DNA from: Nitrosomonas sp. | Lineage (GTDB): Bacteria > Pseudomonadota > Gammaproteobacteria > Burkholderiales > Nitrosomonadaceae | Assembly: GCA_024281675.1 (NCBI GenBank) | Contig: JAMXAG010000003.1 | Coordinates: 140,484 to 204,483 of the forward strand | Length of the DNA: 64,000 bases | Direction: 5' to 3' | Part shown: piece by piece, positions 48,204-57,903 of the stretch | Layout of the letters: each line of letters opens with the position of its first letter | Numbering within the stretch: position 1 is the stretch's first letter | Translations under genes and position numbers: made by a program | The notes under the pieces: model-generated | Seen by the model: only the letters and a program-made list of their open reading frames with translations | Database searches by the model: none | Told to the model about the DNA's origin: nothing

Positions 48204-48797
48204 CTAGAACTCACCGTCTTTGATGTAAGGCTGAGACCATAATATAACTTGTATCAAAACAGATTTTCTCCAGGCATCTTGCATACGATCAACATCATCA
48301 CGGGAATGGCCACCTTTCTCAAGAAATGGACGCAATGTTGTGGTGATTGGAATTAATAGCGCAAAAATGTAATGCACGTGAATGATGGGCACTGATTTTA
48401 CGTTATCGGTTTTGTTTTTCTTTGCACTATGATGGCGCAAACCAATTTCGTATTGGTAATTTAACCAATTTTGATCGTATTCACCTTTAGCAGTATCTAG
48501 AATCCATTGTCCAAAACGTTTTCTTACTCCGCCTAGATAATCCATATTCGGTGTGCCGTCAGCTGCATTGGTAAAGTAGTGCAATAAGAAAGGTGTGGAA
48601 CCTACAAAACCGTACCATACATCCAGGATTTGTTCGACTTGATCTTTTAGGATGTCATGTGACATTTTCAAATAACGAACATCGTCATCACCAAATAAAG
48701 ATGCTTGTTTGAGCTTTGCAAAATCGTCTATTGACAGGGGGGATTTTTTTAGATCTGCACTACCATAGGTGTAACCTGGTATGTTTGTTGTTGCCAT
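48204..48797 (-). CDS. Protoglobin
   Basis: A 197-residue protein of protoglobin length. It has the pre-globin N-terminal extension with IPGYTYG, SPLSIDDFAKLKQASLFGDDDVRYLKMSHDIL, the core VWYGFVGSTPFLLHYF, the FGQWI segment, and NWLNYQYEIGLRHHS, where the proximal haem histidine is expected. Protoglobins bind O2, CO and NO, and no single physiological role is established. It lacks a signalling output domain and is free-standing. The start is the ATG at 48797, preceded by an aaggaaa ribosome site. No clear NO- or redox-responsive operator was recognised upstream. Confidence 0.9.
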   Translation of the reverse strand: MATTNIPGYTYGSADLKKSPLSIDDFAKLKQASLFGDDDVRYLKMSHDILKDQVEQILDVWYGFVGSTPFLLHYFTNAADGTPNMDYLGGVRKRFGQWILDTAKGEYDQNWLNYQYEIGLRHHSAKKNKTDNVKSVPIIHVHYIFALLIPITTTLRPFLEKGGHSRDDVDRMQDAWRKSVLIQVILWSQPYIKDGEF

Positions 48798-48995
48798 AAA
48801 GTTATTTCCTTTTCTGAGATGATTAATCACTTAGGTTATCAGGAGTAGAACGCGAATCAAAAAAAGATTGCGACTACGCCATATATCGATGAGTTGTTAC
48901 ATTTTATTTCAAATAATCAATTCAATTGAGCATTTGAATGAAATTTGAATCGCGAATTTTACAGGAAAGCGTTGATTTCGTGAATATTCTTTTAT

Positions 48996-49862
48996 TTATT
49001 TGGAATTACTTGCTTGGTTTGGATGAGTAGATCGGCTCATGTAAGTTTGTGATTTTAGTATTGCAATTACCGATTGTGTTTCCGGACGTACATTGCGCCA
49101 TACATAAAAGGATTCCGCAGCTTGCTCAACCAACATACCGATTCCATCTGCCAATCGACTAACACCGCATTGTTGAGCAAATCTCAAGAAAGCGGTCGGT
49201 TCGGCGTGATACATCATGTCATAGGCTAAGCTATCTTCAGCAAAGATACATGCGGGTATGTCAGGGAAGGTATTTTGCAAACTGGCTGAAGTGGCATTGA
49301 TAACAATATCGAATGCCTGATTGGATAGATTATCGAAATCACAAGCGGTAATATTTCCGTAGTATTTAAATTGTTGTTGTAATGTTTTAGCTTTCTCAAA
49401 AGTACGATTGGCAATAACTAACCGGAAGGGTTTTTGTTGCAATAAAGGCATGATTACACCGCGTGAGGCTCCGCCAGCGCCGATCAACAATATGCGTTTT
49501 GCAGCTAGATCTACTGTCAAATTGCGAGTGATGTCATGTATCAATCCTATGCCATCGGTATTGTCCCCAAGGATTTCGTTGTTCTCAAACTTTAAAGTAT
49601 TTACTGCTTGTGCGAGAGATGCACGTTCGGTTAATCGAGTGGCGATTTGATAAGCTTCCAGCTTGAAAGGAACCGTTACATTCATGCCACGGCCGCTTTG
49701 TTGAATGAACTGCATTACTGTAATTTTAAATTGATCCAGTGGTGCAAGAATCGCTGAATACTCCATCGATTGACTTGTTTGTTGCGCAAAAATAGCGTGT
49801 ATTCGGGGGGATTGACTGTGTGAAATAGGATTGCCAATTACTGCGTACTGATCAAGCATCAT
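48996..49862 (-). CDS. aroE: Shikimate dehydrogenase
   Basis: A 288-residue AroE: DQYAVIGNPISHSQSPRIHAIFAQQT gives the shikimate-binding SxS motif, NVTVPFKLEAYQIATRLTERA carries the catalytic lysine, and LGDNTDGIGLIHDI the catalytic aspartate. NADP binds at LLIGAGGASRGVI and ANRTFEKA. It reduces dehydroshikimate in chorismate synthesis. The gene's start overlaps the tonB stop by 1 bp, so a second ATG at 49859 is equally plausible. The order tonB-aroE is unusual but coupled here. Confidence 0.95.
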   Translation of the reverse strand: MMLDQYAVIGNPISHSQSPRIHAIFAQQTSQSMEYSAILAPLDQFKITVMQFIQQSGRGMNVTVPFKLEAYQIATRLTERASLAQAVNTLKFENNEILGDNTDGIGLIHDITRNLTVDLAAKRILLIGAGGASRGVIMPLLQQKPFRLVIANRTFEKAKTLQQQFKYYGNITACDFDNLSNQAFDIVINATSASLQNTFPDIPACIFAEDSLAYDMMYHAEPTAFLRFAQQCGVSRLADGIGMLVEQAAESFYVWRNVRPETQSVIAILKSQTYMSRSTHPNQASNSK

Positions 49863-50761
49863 TATCGGCTGATTAATGTATCGGATGGAGCAAATACCCA
49901 TGTACGGGTAATATGCAGGATGTCGGTATCTTGACTAATATTGGGAGGGAAAGGGGCAAAACCATTTTGTCCGGATAGCTTGACAATGTTGATGGCGGCA
50001 TTATCAAGAATTTTTTTGCCGGAGGAGCGATTAATCTCAATACTTTCTAAACTTCCATCTGCACGAATGCTGACGGTAAGTTGTAAGTTTCCATATAATT
50101 TTCCTTTCCTCGCTTCTTCTGGATAATTTAAATTGCCTATCCGTTCAACTTTGATGCGCCAATCTTCAACATAGCGCGCAAATCGGTATTCTTTGGTGCG
50201 TGCACCGACAAATTTTCGCTTCGGGCGTTTTTGATATTCATCGTAATCTTGATCAACTTGTGCTTTTAATCGAGCAATATCCAAACTACGCGATAATAAT
50301 TCATGGGCATCAATTGCATTCGCAAGATCTGGAGTGTTATCCGGTTTATCTTTTGGGGGTTCGATGGGTTTAATTTCTGGTTTGGTGCTTACGGCCGCCA
50401 TCAATTTTTTGGCTTCTTCTTCAAGTTGTTCCACTTTCTTCTGTGCAGCAGCTTCCTTGCTCAATGGTTTGTTTTTTGGAAGTATGGGGAATGGTGTTTT
50501 CGCTTGCCGATTTTTATCAGTATTGCCACCACCATCCAGGTTATCTTGCGCAAGAAGCTGTGTTTTGGTGGGCTTGGTCTGGGTTTGCTTATTGACTAGC
50601 ACGACTTCCAGCGATGTGCTGATTTTATTATGTAGTGGTTTTGGGAATTGAAAAGTCAAGCCAACCAAAACAATCAGGTGTAAAAGTAAAGAAATGGCCA
50701 TGGCGGCCGACATGCGATTGTTTCTGAAGTGTTCAGAACTAACAGTTAATACAGATTTCAT
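49862..50761 (-). CDS. tonB: TonB-family energy-transduction protein
   Basis: A 299-residue protein with an N-terminal membrane anchor (SAAMAISLLLHLIVLVGLTF), a proline/lysine-rich periplasmic linker with a coiled-coil-like stretch (KEAAAQKKVEQLEEEAKKLM), and the C-terminal TonB domain: YPEEARKGKLYGNLQLTVSIRADGSLESIEINRSSGKKILDNAAINIVK. It transmits proton-motive energy from ExbBD to outer-membrane receptors. ExbB and ExbD are not in the window. The siderophore receptor at 52923 is on the same strand, 2.2 kb upstream. The linker has few PK repeats, as in TonB2-like proteins. Confidence 0.85.
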   Translation of the reverse strand: MKSVLTVSSEHFRNNRMSAAMAISLLLHLIVLVGLTFQFPKPLHNKISTSLEVVLVNKQTQTKPTKTQLLAQDNLDGGGNTDKNRQAKTPFPILPKNKPLSKEAAAQKKVEQLEEEAKKLMAAVSTKPEIKPIEPPKDKPDNTPDLANAIDAHELLSRSLDIARLKAQVDQDYDEYQKRPKRKFVGARTKEYRFARYVEDWRIKVERIGNLNYPEEARKGKLYGNLQLTVSIRADGSLESIEINRSSGKKILDNAAINIVKLSGQNGFAPFPPNISQDTDILHITRTWVFAPSDTLISR

Positions 50762-50845
50762 TTAATGTGCGCAATAAACAAAAATCAGTGCTTAGGAAGA
50801 AAGTGATTGTAAATAGATGATGGGTATTGTCATCTTATGAGCAAA

Positions 50846-52699
50846 TTAAATATTAGTTTTCTGAACGAATTCAGCGTGAAGATTCCGTTCAAGTAAATCG
50901 ATCTTGGATAATTTAAGTTTGACATAGGAGCCAGGCACGATTTCAGGTAATGAGGCTATTCGAGTAATAAGTGGAAGATGGTCAAATTTTACCAAATTTT
51001 CTTTAATGACCTGTGCATTGATGGTTTCCATGTTTTCTTGTAACAGCCAGCGCAAACACCAATATCGTTCCATAGTACGTTGAAATTCATTATAAATTCC
51101 ATAGCTTGTTTCGAAATCATTAATCGTTACGCTAAGATTGGCGCTTTCTTTGTTGTAGAAAGGTGTTTCACCACGCAGCAGTGAGATAATTTGTCTCTGA
51201 TTGATTAAATCGACGTAGCGTCTCATGGGGGAACTGCTCCAAGCATATTGCGAAACACCCAATCCTTGATGCGGAGCAGGGGATGTGCTCATTCTTACTT
51301 TGCCGTTGTTTTGACTACGAAAAATACCCGTAATGCCTGCATCACTGAGTTGCTTGCCCCATTCGGTATTAATATAAATCATGAGTTCAGATACCACTTT
51401 GTCGATGGGGGATCCTCTCCTGCGCTCGTTGATAGTGACACGGTCATTTTGTATTTCAAAGCTATAATCAATCTTGTCATTATTATCATTGGCTTTGCCA
51501 CGCGAAGCTTCCATTTTGCAAGCAAATTTCCACAATAAAATTAATTCCGAGCTAAATGGGTGAAGAATTTCTCCTTTATTTAAGGCTGTTTCGTTAAATT
51601 GTGTTTCTAATAGGTTGCTGCGCAAGTTTGCGGCGATTTTTATTCTTTCAAGTTTGCTTTCACAGCTAACGATGCTAAAGTCATCTGATACGTTAAGGTA
51701 TAGTGATACCACAGGGCTTAATCGATTTTCACTGAGCGTGAAATGATGGATGATATCATCGGGTAACATGGTGATTTTGTTACCGGGCAAGTAAACCGTC
51801 GAAAGGCGTGTTGCAGCTAATCTATCGAGCGAAGATTCGGGTGCAATTCCGAGCGCGGGCGCAGCTATGTGAATGCCTATGCGGAAACTTCCAAAAGGGA
51901 GCTGGGTAATGGAAAAAGCATCATCAATTTCTGTTGTTGTTGCGTCATCAATACTAAAAGCAGCAACATCCGAAATAGGTAAATGATCGAACTGATTAAT
52001 AACATTTAGCAAATCCAAGTCTTTAAAGTCGGTGCCATCTGGAAAATGCTCAAAGATAAATTGATTAAAGTGGTAATCGTGTGTGGATGGAATTGCACCA
52101 CATTTATTCAATAACTCAACTGCTGTGAGCTTAGTTTCTAAACTAACAGCTTCAAGTGCTTTCCATTCGATTGAATTCTTGTCGGGCTTGTATAGCAGGT
52201 CATTGATTATGGAATAAAATTCCTTAGGCAACATGAAGCGTTTGAGTTGTTCCGCGTAGTGCGCTTGTTGTTCTGCCTGCTGCCGTTTCTTTTCTTGACT
52301 CGCTAAAGCAGCTTTTAAGGCATCGGGAGGGGCTGCTTTATAGCGCCCCGGGCCTTTTTTATAAAAATACATTGGCGCACTTTGCAGTAGCAGCAGAGTT
52401 GCTGCCGACTCAAGTGCTGTTGGTGTGTGACCAAAGTATTCGGTGGCTAGATTAATATTGGAAAATTCGGTGTCTTGCGTACTGCATTCCCAGAGAAAAT
52501 TCGCATCCAATTCATCAGCCAATTTTTGCGCATTGTGCATAAACTCCGACAAAGAGGGTGTTTCAAACTGAAATAACACTGAATTCGCTTTAATTTTAGA
52601 GCGCTTGCCATGAATTGCTTCAACTTGTAGTGAAGAATTATTGTCGAGCAATACGGCACCTACTTTAAAAGTGCCGGCTTCTTCATAAAAAACATTCAT
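50846..52699 (-). CDS. RNB-domain 3'-5' exoribonuclease (RNase II/R family)
   Basis: A 617-residue protein. The catalytic RNB domain starts near residue 245 (HLPISDVAAFSIDDATTTEIDDAFSI), where the four acidic residues for metal binding lie in the D-x-x-x-x-x-D-D pattern. It continues with YLPGNKITMLPDDI and the later LSPVVSLYLNV. The N-terminal 240 residues are divergent and have a charged helix (LASQEKKRQQAEQQAHYAEQL). The ending YVKLKLSKIDLLERNLHAEFV resembles a short S1-like strand set but is truncated compared with RNase R. This type is known from betaproteobacteria and cyanobacteria. It degrades single-stranded RNA processively. Confidence 0.88.
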   Translation of the reverse strand: MNVFYEEAGTFKVGAVLLDNNSSLQVEAIHGKRSKIKANSVLFQFETPSLSEFMHNAQKLADELDANFLWECSTQDTEFSNINLATEYFGHTPTALESAATLLLLQSAPMYFYKKGPGRYKAAPPDALKAALASQEKKRQQAEQQAHYAEQLKRFMLPKEFYSIINDLLYKPDKNSIEWKALEAVSLETKLTAVELLNKCGAIPSTHDYHFNQFIFEHFPDGTDFKDLDLLNVINQFDHLPISDVAAFSIDDATTTEIDDAFSITQLPFGSFRIGIHIAAPALGIAPESSLDRLAATRLSTVYLPGNKITMLPDDIIHHFTLSENRLSPVVSLYLNVSDDFSIVSCESKLERIKIAANLRSNLLETQFNETALNKGEILHPFSSELILLWKFACKMEASRGKANDNNDKIDYSFEIQNDRVTINERRRGSPIDKVVSELMIYINTEWGKQLSDAGITGIFRSQNNGKVRMSTSPAPHQGLGVSQYAWSSSPMRRYVDLINQRQIISLLRGETPFYNKESANLSVTINDFETSYGIYNEFQRTMERYWCLRWLLQENMETINAQVIKENLVKFDHLPLITRIASLPEIVPGSYVKLKLSKIDLLERNLHAEFVQKTNI

Positions 52700-52922
52700 T
52701 GGATTGTGTTTTTATAATTTCAGTTGGGTGATCGAAAGATCATTGTTATTGGAGAACTGTATTGAATGCGATTATCAAATATGAATTTTGACACTCAATT
52801 CGGAAATCGGTTTTTGGCAATTAATCATGCCAATCAGTATGCATTATATACGAGACAGGGGTGAAGTTAAAAACTGAGTAGAACTCATTGATGCATCATC
52901 AATTTCCTATTGAGATGTAAAT

Positions 52923-55352
52923 TTACTGGAAATTTGCAATCAATGATGCTCTAACGGTAATGGGAGCTCCCGGTGAAATATTGAAGTCGTTATGCGCTGC
53001 AGCAAAGTATTTGGTATCGAGTAAATTTTCAATATTTAATTGCGCACGGAAGCTTTTTGACAATTGCGCGAACAATGCTGCATCGACTCGCGTAAAGTCG
53101 GGTAATCTCACTTTGTTAGTCAGGGAAGCAAACATGTCATCGCGGTAGATAACGCCAAATGCTGCGCCAATTCTCGGTGTGAAATCGTAGCGACTCCATA
53201 CGGAAAAAGTATGGCGCGGAAGTTCGGCGACAGAAGCGCCTTTCTTGGCTACCGCAAAAACATCATTAGTGAGTTCACCGACTTGATAGGCATAACCACC
53301 CATAACGCTGAGCTTGGGGGTGAGTTGGCCAGTCAGGGTGATTTCAACGCCATGAGTACGTTGACCTTTGGATAGAAAGGTTTGGCCAGGGGTAACTGAG
53401 TTGATGACATTGGTGCGATCCAGTTGGTAAACGGCTCCGGTCAGGGCTAAATCGGGGCGAATGTCCCATTTTACGCCAGTTTCTAACGTGGTGAATTTTT
53501 CGGGCTTTAATGTTTCTATCGTGACATTGAGTGAGGCCAATTGATCCCCAGCTCGAGGTACATAGGCTTGGCTGTAGCTGGCGTAAAATGAGATGGGGTC
53601 AAAGGGTTTGAAAACGACTCCAAATCTAGGGGCTATTAGATCATCCCTGGTTTTTAAATGATCGCGTGGGCCATTCTTTTGTTGAAAATCAACCTCAAAT
53701 AAATCGTAGCGTACTCCAGCAATAACCTGTAATTGAGGGATAATTTCTATTTGGTCTTGGATGTACAGGGATGTGACATTCACAACACTGCGGTTGAGTG
53801 CATCCACATCACCGCCAGAATTCCTGTTTCGAAAAGCAATCGGTAAATGGGTTACCGAATTGCTTAAGGGTACCGATATACTGGTCGATGAAGCATCTCT
53901 ACTGTCAAATAAACCGGTTTCACGTCGATTGTGTGTTTCTTGTCGACCAACTTCTATGCCTGCCATTAAGGTATGGGAAATGGGGCCGGTGTTCAATGAA
54001 TACAGCAAATTGGTTTGATTAAATACATTGTCGCGTGTTGTGGTGTTATTGTAAGCACCTAAAGAAACAGACGAGAGTGTGTCAACGCCTCCGCTTGCAA
54101 ATACATTTTGGTAAAATTTGTCGTATGTTGTATAGTTGGTTCGGTTTTGCAGTGTCACTCCGGATTCAAATTTGTGTTCAATAAAGGTGTTGAATGACAA
54201 AACGTCAATGTTGGCGTGACTGCGTCTAGGGTCGCCAAAGAATTGCGATCGATGGACATCCACGGGACCAGTGATTTCTCCAGTACGTCCGATAACCGAC
54301 GTAATGCCACGGTCGGCTGTGCGATCATCGTGAAATCTTTCCATATTAGCGACGATTTTAGTGCGATTTGTTGGCTTGAGAGTAACTGTCGGTGCAATAC
54401 CGAGTCGTTCCATATTCACGCCGTCACGAAAGCTTCCTGCATCTTCGTATACTGCATTCAAGCGTAATGCGGCTCTATCATTAATTACGTAACCGACGTC
54501 GGCAGTCATGCGCTTCTGATTATACGATCCGCCTTGAAATGAAAATTCTTTACTGGGATTCCAATTGGCTTCTTTGGTCACGCGATTAACCACGCCACCT
54601 GACCCGCCGCGGCCGAAAATCATACCATTGGCGCCTTTCAGTACTTCGATGCGATCGGTATTGTAAAGATCACGATAATATTCAGCATCGTCACGGATAC
54701 CATCGATAAAAAAATCTCCGGTAGATCGATTGCCGCGAAAAACCAGTGCATCTCGATTTCCTTCACCTTGTGACACGCCTACACCGGGAACATAGCGAAC
54801 TGCATCACTCAAGCTGCGAATAGATTGATCCTTGATTAATTCATTGGTAACTACCGAAATGGCTTGCGGTACGTCGCGTAGCAGTGTGTTGGTTTTTGTG
54901 GCTGTGCTGGTGCTGGTGGCTGCGTAGCGATTGGTGTTGTTTGCAGTGACTACAATAGAAGGCAACGTAGTAACAGCCGGTTCGACCGGAGCATCGGATT
55001 TGATTTGAATAACATAGCGATGACTATTGTCGGCACTTTGAATGGCTTGTAAGCCTGAACCCACTAGTAGCCGGTCTAGCGCGGATTTGATCTCAAAATC
55101 GCCTTCTAATCCATGTGTTACTTTACCTTCTAAGATTGCTGAATCAATATTGAGCTTGATATTGGCCTGATGCGAAAATTGCTTTAAAGCATCGCTTAAA
55201 TAACCTGCCGATATTTGGTATGTACGTGTAAGGGATTTTTGAGCATCGGGCATATCCGCATGCAAAGGGTGTGCTAGTAGGGTTATCACTAAACTCAGAA
55301 AGAATAAAGTGTAACGAAACCAAATGTTCTGGGTAGAGCTTAGTTCAGTCAT
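52923..55352 (-). CDS. TonB-dependent siderophore receptor with N-terminal STN domain
   Basis: An 809-residue outer-membrane receptor. A signal peptide (WFRYTLFFLSLVITLLAHPLHA) leads to an STN domain (QISAGYLSDALKQFSHQANIKLNIDSAILEGKVTHGLEGDFEIKSALDRLLVGSGL). Next are a linker with the TonB box region, the plug (RDVPQAISVVTNELIKDQSIRSLSDAVRYVPGVGVSQGEGN and IEVLKGANGMIFGRGGSGGVVNRVTK), and a 22-strand barrel ending in F. This is the FpvA/FhuE-like siderophore class. STN domains normally signal to a FecR-type anti-sigma factor, but no FecI/FecR pair is in the window. A start at 55394 is possible but adds no recognised sequence. Confidence 0.92.
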   Translation of the reverse strand: MTELSSTQNIWFRYTLFFLSLVITLLAHPLHADMPDAQKSLTRTYQISAGYLSDALKQFSHQANIKLNIDSAILEGKVTHGLEGDFEIKSALDRLLVGSGLQAIQSADNSHRYVIQIKSDAPVEPAVTTLPSIVVTANNTNRYAATSTSTATKTNTLLRDVPQAISVVTNELIKDQSIRSLSDAVRYVPGVGVSQGEGNRDALVFRGNRSTGDFFIDGIRDDAEYYRDLYNTDRIEVLKGANGMIFGRGGSGGVVNRVTKEANWNPSKEFSFQGGSYNQKRMTADVGYVINDRAALRLNAVYEDAGSFRDGVNMERLGIAPTVTLKPTNRTKIVANMERFHDDRTADRGITSVIGRTGEITGPVDVHRSQFFGDPRRSHANIDVLSFNTFIEHKFESGVTLQNRTNYTTYDKFYQNVFASGGVDTLSSVSLGAYNNTTTRDNVFNQTNLLYSLNTGPISHTLMAGIEVGRQETHNRRETGLFDSRDASSTSISVPLSNSVTHLPIAFRNRNSGGDVDALNRSVVNVTSLYIQDQIEIIPQLQVIAGVRYDLFEVDFQQKNGPRDHLKTRDDLIAPRFGVVFKPFDPISFYASYSQAYVPRAGDQLASLNVTIETLKPEKFTTLETGVKWDIRPDLALTGAVYQLDRTNVINSVTPGQTFLSKGQRTHGVEITLTGQLTPKLSVMGGYAYQVGELTNDVFAVAKKGASVAELPRHTFSVWSRYDFTPRIGAAFGVIYRDDMFASLTNKVRLPDFTRVDAALFAQLSKSFRAQLNIENLLDTKYFAAAHNDFNISPGAPITVRASLIANFQ

Positions 55353-55617
55353 GATGATTTTATTTTTCACTTCTACCCATTTTTCCAGGCTCAAATATTA
55401 AATATGAGCATCATGCAACAGTGCGAGCCCCGGAAAGATAAATTCTAAAATACAATGTCTTATTGATGGAAGAAGGGAGTGAAATCTTGTCTTGGTAAAT
55501 ATCTTGAGTATTTTTTCAAGTTTGATGAAAATGATGTTAGTAAAAAATTATTAAACAGAAAAGTACTTATTATGTGAATAGTAAAGCCACAAGTAGGGAG
55601 GTATGGGCCAAATCTAA

Positions 55618-55845
55618 CTAAAGGTATGCATCGCAAGCGCAAGCTGAATGAGATTGCATGTTGTGCAGCAATTGCGATTTCTCAGATAAAGCTTCATCCA
55701 ATACTTGTTTAGCGTGACATGCGCAGCGACCACATTGCTCTGTAACACCTAGAGTGCTTTTCAAGTCCCGCATGCGATCAGCGCCCTGATGAATTGCTTC
55801 GCGCAATTTGTTTTCAGTTATTCCTTTGCAAATACATACATACAT
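55618..55845 (-). CDS. bfd: Bacterioferritin-associated ferredoxin
   Basis: A 75-residue [2Fe-2S] protein with cysteines C4, C6, C38 and C41 in MYVCICKGIT and CGRCACH. This is the fold of Bfd, which donates electrons to bacterioferritin for iron release. The C-terminal tail (HSACACDAYL) adds two further cysteines. No bacterioferritin gene is adjacent. A Fur-like box lies 63 bp upstream, consistent with iron-dependent repression. It follows the siderophore receptor in an iron-related minus-strand segment. Confidence 0.92.
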   Translation of the reverse strand: MYVCICKGITENKLREAIHQGADRMRDLKSTLGVTEQCGRCACHAKQVLDEALSEKSQLLHNMQSHSACACDAYL

Positions 55846-55907
55846 AATGTCTAGTGTCCCGCTATAAAAGCAGCCAAGAATAATCCAATAAGATGCTTAT
55901 TACTAAT

Positions 55908-55926
55908 GGTAATGAGAATAATTATT
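55908..55926. promoter_or_regulatory. Putative Fur box upstream of bfd
   Basis: The 19-bp sequence ggtaatgagaataattatt matches the canonical Fur box (GATAATGATAATCATTATC) at 15 of 19 positions. It lies 63 bp upstream of the bfd start on the minus strand, next to AT-rich promoter-like sequence. Fur control of bfd is well known in proteobacteria. Confidence 0.6.
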
Positions 55927-56141
55927 AATTATACTTATTTTTTTATAAAGTGCAATAAAACTTTTCCAATCTTTTTGATAAATATCTTATTGAATAGGTA
56001 TGGGTATGGGTATGATAGGGATAAATAGGATGCTGACAAATTTTATAGCGAGTTGTTTTTTATCGAGATGAGGGCAAGTTAAATTGATCTCCGATATTGC
56101 AAGAGATAAAATTGCCGAAGCCAAGACGTTCTAATTAAGGT

Positions 56142-56420
56142 TTAATCTTTCGTTTGTGTAGCGATGTAACCGACTGGTTGTTCTGCGCCACTACCAAAAA
56201 AGTGCGCTTCCATTTGTTCGGCTAAATACTTTCGTGCTTTGATATCTGAAAGATTCAGTCGGTTTTCATTGACCAGCATTGTTTGATGTTGAATCCATTG
56301 ATTCCAGGCTTCTTTAGATACGTTCTCATAAATTCGTTTGCCTAATTCGCCAGGATATGTTTGATAGTCTAAGCCTTCTGCTTCTTGTTGAAGTTTGATG
56401 CATCTAACCATTCGAGTCAT
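56142..56420 (-). CDS. yggX: Oxidative damage protection protein YggX
   Basis: A 92-residue protein: [76 protein letters not shown]. This is the full YggX pattern, including the conserved cysteine at residue 7. YggX protects Fe-S clusters and takes part in iron trafficking. It sits upstream of bfd and downstream of argA, each separated by spacers, so it is probably transcribed alone. Confidence 0.95.
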   Translation of the reverse strand: MTRMVRCIKLQQEAEGLDYQTYPGELGKRIYENVSKEAWNQWIQHQTMLVNENRLNLSDIKARKYLAEQMEAHFFGSGAEQPVGYIATQTKD

Positions 56421-56522
56421 GCTTGTGTTTACTCCATAGCAGTGGAAAAATAAAAATTGTTTTACGTTAAATAGTTTAGCAAAGTGTTATAAAAAGTTAT
56501 TGCTTGGTCAGTTGAAATGATA

Positions 56523-57863
56523 TTACAGTTGTTTGCGTAACATTTTTGAGCGCCGTTGATAGTTATACAAGCTTTGTTTTGATTTGGGTAATTCAGTCAG
56601 CGTAACTTCAGTGAAACCGTGCTCAATAAACCAGTGTGTGGTTCGTGTTGTTAGTACAAAAAGTGTTTGTATACCTTGGGAAAGGGCTTTTGCTTCAATA
56701 TATTTGAGTAACCGGGTTCCGTGCCCGAAATCGCGATAATCGGGATGAATGGCTAAACACGCAAGCTCGCCCGCTTTTTCTTCAAGAAAAGGATACAATG
56801 CAGCACATCCTAGAATTACCCCATCATGCTCAAAGACACTAAATCGTTCGATTTCGACTTCGAGTAGTTCTCGCCCGCGCCTGACCAAGATGCCTTCAAT
56901 CTCAAGCGGCTCGATCAATTGTAAAATTCCGCCGACATCTTCAATTCTTGCTTCACGGAGCGATTGCAGAGTTTCTCTAGAAATCATCGTGCCAATGCCG
57001 TGATGTGTAAAAAGCTCTTGCAAGATCGCGCCGTCAATATGGCGACTAATTAAATGTACGCGATCAACAGAAGATTCACAGGCCTTAATGGCACATTGGA
57101 GAAAAAGCAGAGCTTCTTCTGAAAATGTAGTAGGCGATGATTTTTTATTAAAAAAAGCTTTGCTCTCTTTGACCGTCAATTCGCGGGGCAATATTGATGG
57201 ATTATCTAAATCGTTTGTTTCTTTGGTAGGTGTGTCCCAAAGAAAAATCAACTTCTCCGCATGCAGCGCAATGGCTGTTTCTGTGGCTACATTTTCCATG
57301 GTCAAATTAAAAATTTCCCCTGTTGGTGAATATCCAAGTGGAGAGATGAGTACTACATCACCTTGTTCTAGGCTTGTGTTAATGGCTTGTGCATTAATTT
57401 TTCGCACTTTTCCGGTATGCAATAAATCAATGCCTTCAATAACACCATAGGGGCACGCAATAACAAAATTACCACTCGATACGCGAATCGCTGCATTTGC
57501 CATGGGTGAATTGGGTAATCCCATTGATAGCAATGCAGCAATTTCATGGTGAATTCGTCCGACCGATTCTTTGACGCATTGTAATGCGGCAGGATCAGTT
57601 ACGCGAATATCCATGACGGTTTGTGTTTCCAGTTGCGATTCATCGAGACGTAATTGAATTTGCGGACGTGCGCCGTGCACTAAAACCAAACGTACACCAA
57701 GACTGGCCAGTAGATTAATATCGTGAATAAAGTGTACAAACTTTGTGTCGGTGATCATTTCTCCGTTAAATCCGATGATAAATATTTTTCCCCGAAAAGT
57801 ATTAACGTAGGGAGCAACGGAACGGAACCAAGAAACAAAGCTGGGAATGGTTGGCGTATTCAA
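56523..57863 (-). CDS. argA: N-acetylglutamate synthase
   Basis: A 446-residue fusion of an amino-acid kinase domain (residues about 20-290; FIIGFNGEMITD, LVLVHGARPQI, GDVVLISPLGYSPTGEIFNL) and a C-terminal GNAT domain (about 300-446; LACLAIHPDYRDFGHGTRLLKYIEAKA, FVLTTRTTHWFIEHGF). This is the classical proteobacterial ArgA, catalysing the first step of arginine synthesis under arginine feedback. The kinase half is a regulatory domain. Length and domain order match the E. coli enzyme. Confidence 0.95.
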   Translation of the reverse strand: MNTPTIPSFVSWFRSVAPYVNTFRGKIFIIGFNGEMITDTKFVHFIHDINLLASLGVRLVLVHGARPQIQLRLDESQLETQTVMDIRVTDPAALQCVKESVGRIHHEIAALLSMGLPNSPMANAAIRVSSGNFVIACPYGVIEGIDLLHTGKVRKINAQAINTSLEQGDVVLISPLGYSPTGEIFNLTMENVATETAIALHAEKLIFLWDTPTKETNDLDNPSILPRELTVKESKAFFNKKSSPTTFSEEALLFLQCAIKACESSVDRVHLISRHIDGAILQELFTHHGIGTMISRETLQSLREARIEDVGGILQLIEPLEIEGILVRRGRELLEVEIERFSVFEHDGVILGCAALYPFLEEKAGELACLAIHPDYRDFGHGTRLLKYIEAKALSQGIQTLFVLTTRTTHWFIEHGFTEVTLTELPKSKQSLYNYQRRSKMLRKQL

Positions 57864-57903
57864 ATTAATTCGGAGAAATTGGATAGGATTACTTGGCAGT
57901 TAA

